From: a bacterium
Lineage (GTDB): Bacteria > Patescibacteriota > Andersenbacteria > UBA10190
Assembly (NCBI GenBank): GCA_002686445.1
Contig: NZCO01000007.1
Location: forward strand, 1-64,000
Reading direction: 5' to 3'
Length of the DNA stretch: 64,000 nt
In this document: one piece after another, positions 62,965 to 64,000 of the stretch
Numbering within the stretch: the first letter of the stretch is position 1
How the letters are laid out: each line of letters starts with the position of its first letter
The notes under the pieces: generated by a model
Seen by the model: the letters and a program-made list of their open reading frames with translations, nothing else
The model's database searches: none
Told to the model about the DNA's origin: nothing
Program-made: the position numbers and the translations under genes

Positions 62965-64000
62965 TTAACCTAGCAGCTCATCGTAGAGCGATGTGATCTT
63001 GTCGATGCTCCCTTCCCAGCTAAAGTTCTCGCGCACACGTCGCTGCCCGGCCTGACCGAAGCGCTCGCGCAAGGAGCGGTCCTGAAGCAGCGTGATTAAT
63101 TTGTCTGCTAGCTCCTTATTTTCTTCGAACAACAAGCCTACTTCTTGGTCCGGTGCCACATAAGGTACGGCTGACACGTTGCGAGCCACCACGGGTGTGC
63201 CGGCCGCCAGGCTTTCAGCTAGCACGATCCCAAATGCTTCGTATTGTGTAGGATGCACAAGGAGCGCGGCGTGCTGATAAGCTCCGACTAAGGCCATGTC
63301 GCTTAGTCTTCCGGCAAAGTGGACATGAGCAGTGACGCCTAGTGTCTCCGCGGCTGCCTCTAAATCGGACTGTATGCCAAAGTCCTCACCAACTAATACG
63401 AACTGCGCATCGGGCACGGCCTTAAGCACTTCAGGTAAAGCTCTGAACACCGCCTTAAGGCCCTTTCCCAGACTCAAACGACTAACGGACAGCATTACTG
63501 GTCCACGCCGGCTGATTTCCGCAAATGGATTGGGTTGAGCTGTTGTCAGCACGGCTTCGTCGACCCCGGGTGAAATGAGCTCAAATCGCTTAACCGGCAG
63601 ACCAGAGCGCTCAATAAGCTCCTGCTCAAAGGGAGAAATCACAGCCACGACATCCGCGGCCGCGAAGGTGGCCCGGCCGATAGTATGTTTATACAGTTGC
63701 CACTGCCATTTACGGCGCAGCGCATTCTCATAGTAAATAGGATGGAAAATGAACGGGATGTCGTGCGATCGAGCGTAGCGCGCCGCAGCGTCCGCCGGTT
63801 GGTACCAAAAGCTGTGCCCGTGAACGACGTCGGGCTGATGGTGCCCGAGGTAATGGCTTAGGCCCTGCAGGCGTGGATATGAAATAAGTGGCGTGTCCTT
63901 GGCGCGCAGCCGCTGAACGTATGGTGGATCGTCCTGTAGGGCTTCCCGAGCGAGTTCTGAGATTGGTCGATGCGTGCGCATGGTGCTAGTCAGCACCCTA
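62965..64000 (-). CDS. GT4 glycosyltransferase, 5' end outside the window
   Basis: The visible 343 or more residues cover part of the N-terminal domain (PDVVHGHSFWYQPADAAARY) and the full donor domain (LSVSRLSLGKGLKAVFRAL, HPTQYEAFGIVLAESLAAGTP). The usual GT4 start (first strand and glycine loop) is missing and the frame stays open to the window edge, so the true start lies beyond 64000. Confidence 0.85.
   Translation of the reverse strand, partial: RVLTSTMRTHRPISELAREALQDDPPYVQRLRAKDTPLISYPRLQGLSHYLGHHQPDVVHGHSFWYQPADAAARYARSHDIPFIFHPIYYENALRRKWQWQLYKHTIGRATFAAADVVAVISPFEQELIERSGLPVKRFELISPGVDEAVLTTAQPNPFAEISRRGPVMLSVSRLSLGKGLKAVFRALPEVLKAVPDAQFVLVGEDFGIQSDLEAAAETLGVTAHVHFAGRLSDMALVGAYQHAALLVHPTQYEAFGIVLAESLAAGTPVVARNVSAVPYVAPDQEVGLLFEENKELADKLITLLQDRSLRERFGQAGQRRVRENFSWEGSIDKITSLYDELLG

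Overview
This 64 kb window is almost entirely a surface-glycan (polysaccharide or glycoprotein glycan) biosynthesis locus from a bacterium that uses the standard genetic code, with TGA as a stop. I count about 27 glycan-transfer or glycan-handling membrane proteins: 12 GT4-like glycosyltransferases, 4 GT2, 1 heptosyltransferase-like GT9, 6 GT39/PMT-like GT-C proteins and 4 YfhO-like GT-C proteins. Around them lie 4 NDP-sugar epimerases/reductases, RmlA, a PglK/MsbA-type ABC exporter, an asparagine synthetase-like amidotransferase and 5 to 6 methyltransferases. A short pilin-like protein with a 'YFNDHEAYP' helix, a GT2-DUF2304 pair, many leaderless genes and G/C-rich palindromes between genes would fit a Patescibacteria (CPR) genome. 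That placement is inference; no rRNA or ribosomal gene is present to settle it.

Layout. 1-8.4 kb: rmlA, a Nudix-like orphan, a GT2-GT4 pair, an antisense small orphan, an epimerase and a very large GT-C protein. 8.5-10.4 kb: two tandem genes made only of Clp_N repeats. 10.4-31.9 kb: a block of large GT-C/YfhO membrane proteins on both strands, with an unknown orphan (16.8 kb), asnB (24.1 kb), a pilin-like pair (28.1 kb) and a UDP-glucuronate 4-epimerase-like gene (29.2 kb). 32-35.7 kb: a methyltransferase-like protein, a GT4 and the ABC flippase. 35.8-44.4 kb: one long plus-strand tailoring run (GDP-fucose synthase-like, FkbM-type and other methyltransferases, an APH-fold kinase, a nucleotidyltransferase-HAD fusion, GT2, GT-B). 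44.3-52.5 kb: a minus-strand run of GT4, GT2 and methyltransferase genes, mostly with ATGA/GTGA overlaps. 52.5-61.7 kb: a plus-strand run (GT2, DUF2304, epimerase, YfhO-like, four GT4). 61.9-64 kb: minus-strand GT9 and a GT4 cut by the window edge.

How it fits together (inference): nucleotide sugars made by RmlA and the epimerases feed cytoplasmic GT2/GT4 enzymes. DPM1-like GT2 enzymes charge polyprenyl phosphate. The ABC exporter flips lipid-linked oligosaccharide. The GT-C proteins use polyprenyl-linked sugars outside the membrane. Methyl groups, an amide and perhaps a phospho-alcohol decorate the glycan.

The main unexpected signals are: (1) most glycan genes appear leaderless, with a -10 hexamer about 6 to 9 bases before the start codon, the extreme case being two divergent genes whose start codons are 9 bp apart; (2) a second class of genes (1144, 4606, 8551, 9243, 16764) with strong Shine-Dalgarno sites; four have recognisable promoters and 58-94 base leaders, four are closed by their own terminator, and all encode orphans or Clp_N-only proteins; (3) a beta-rich domain found at the N-terminus of one GT-C protein and at the C-terminus of two others; (4) the Clp_N-only pair with a shared leader and a shared non-Clp module.
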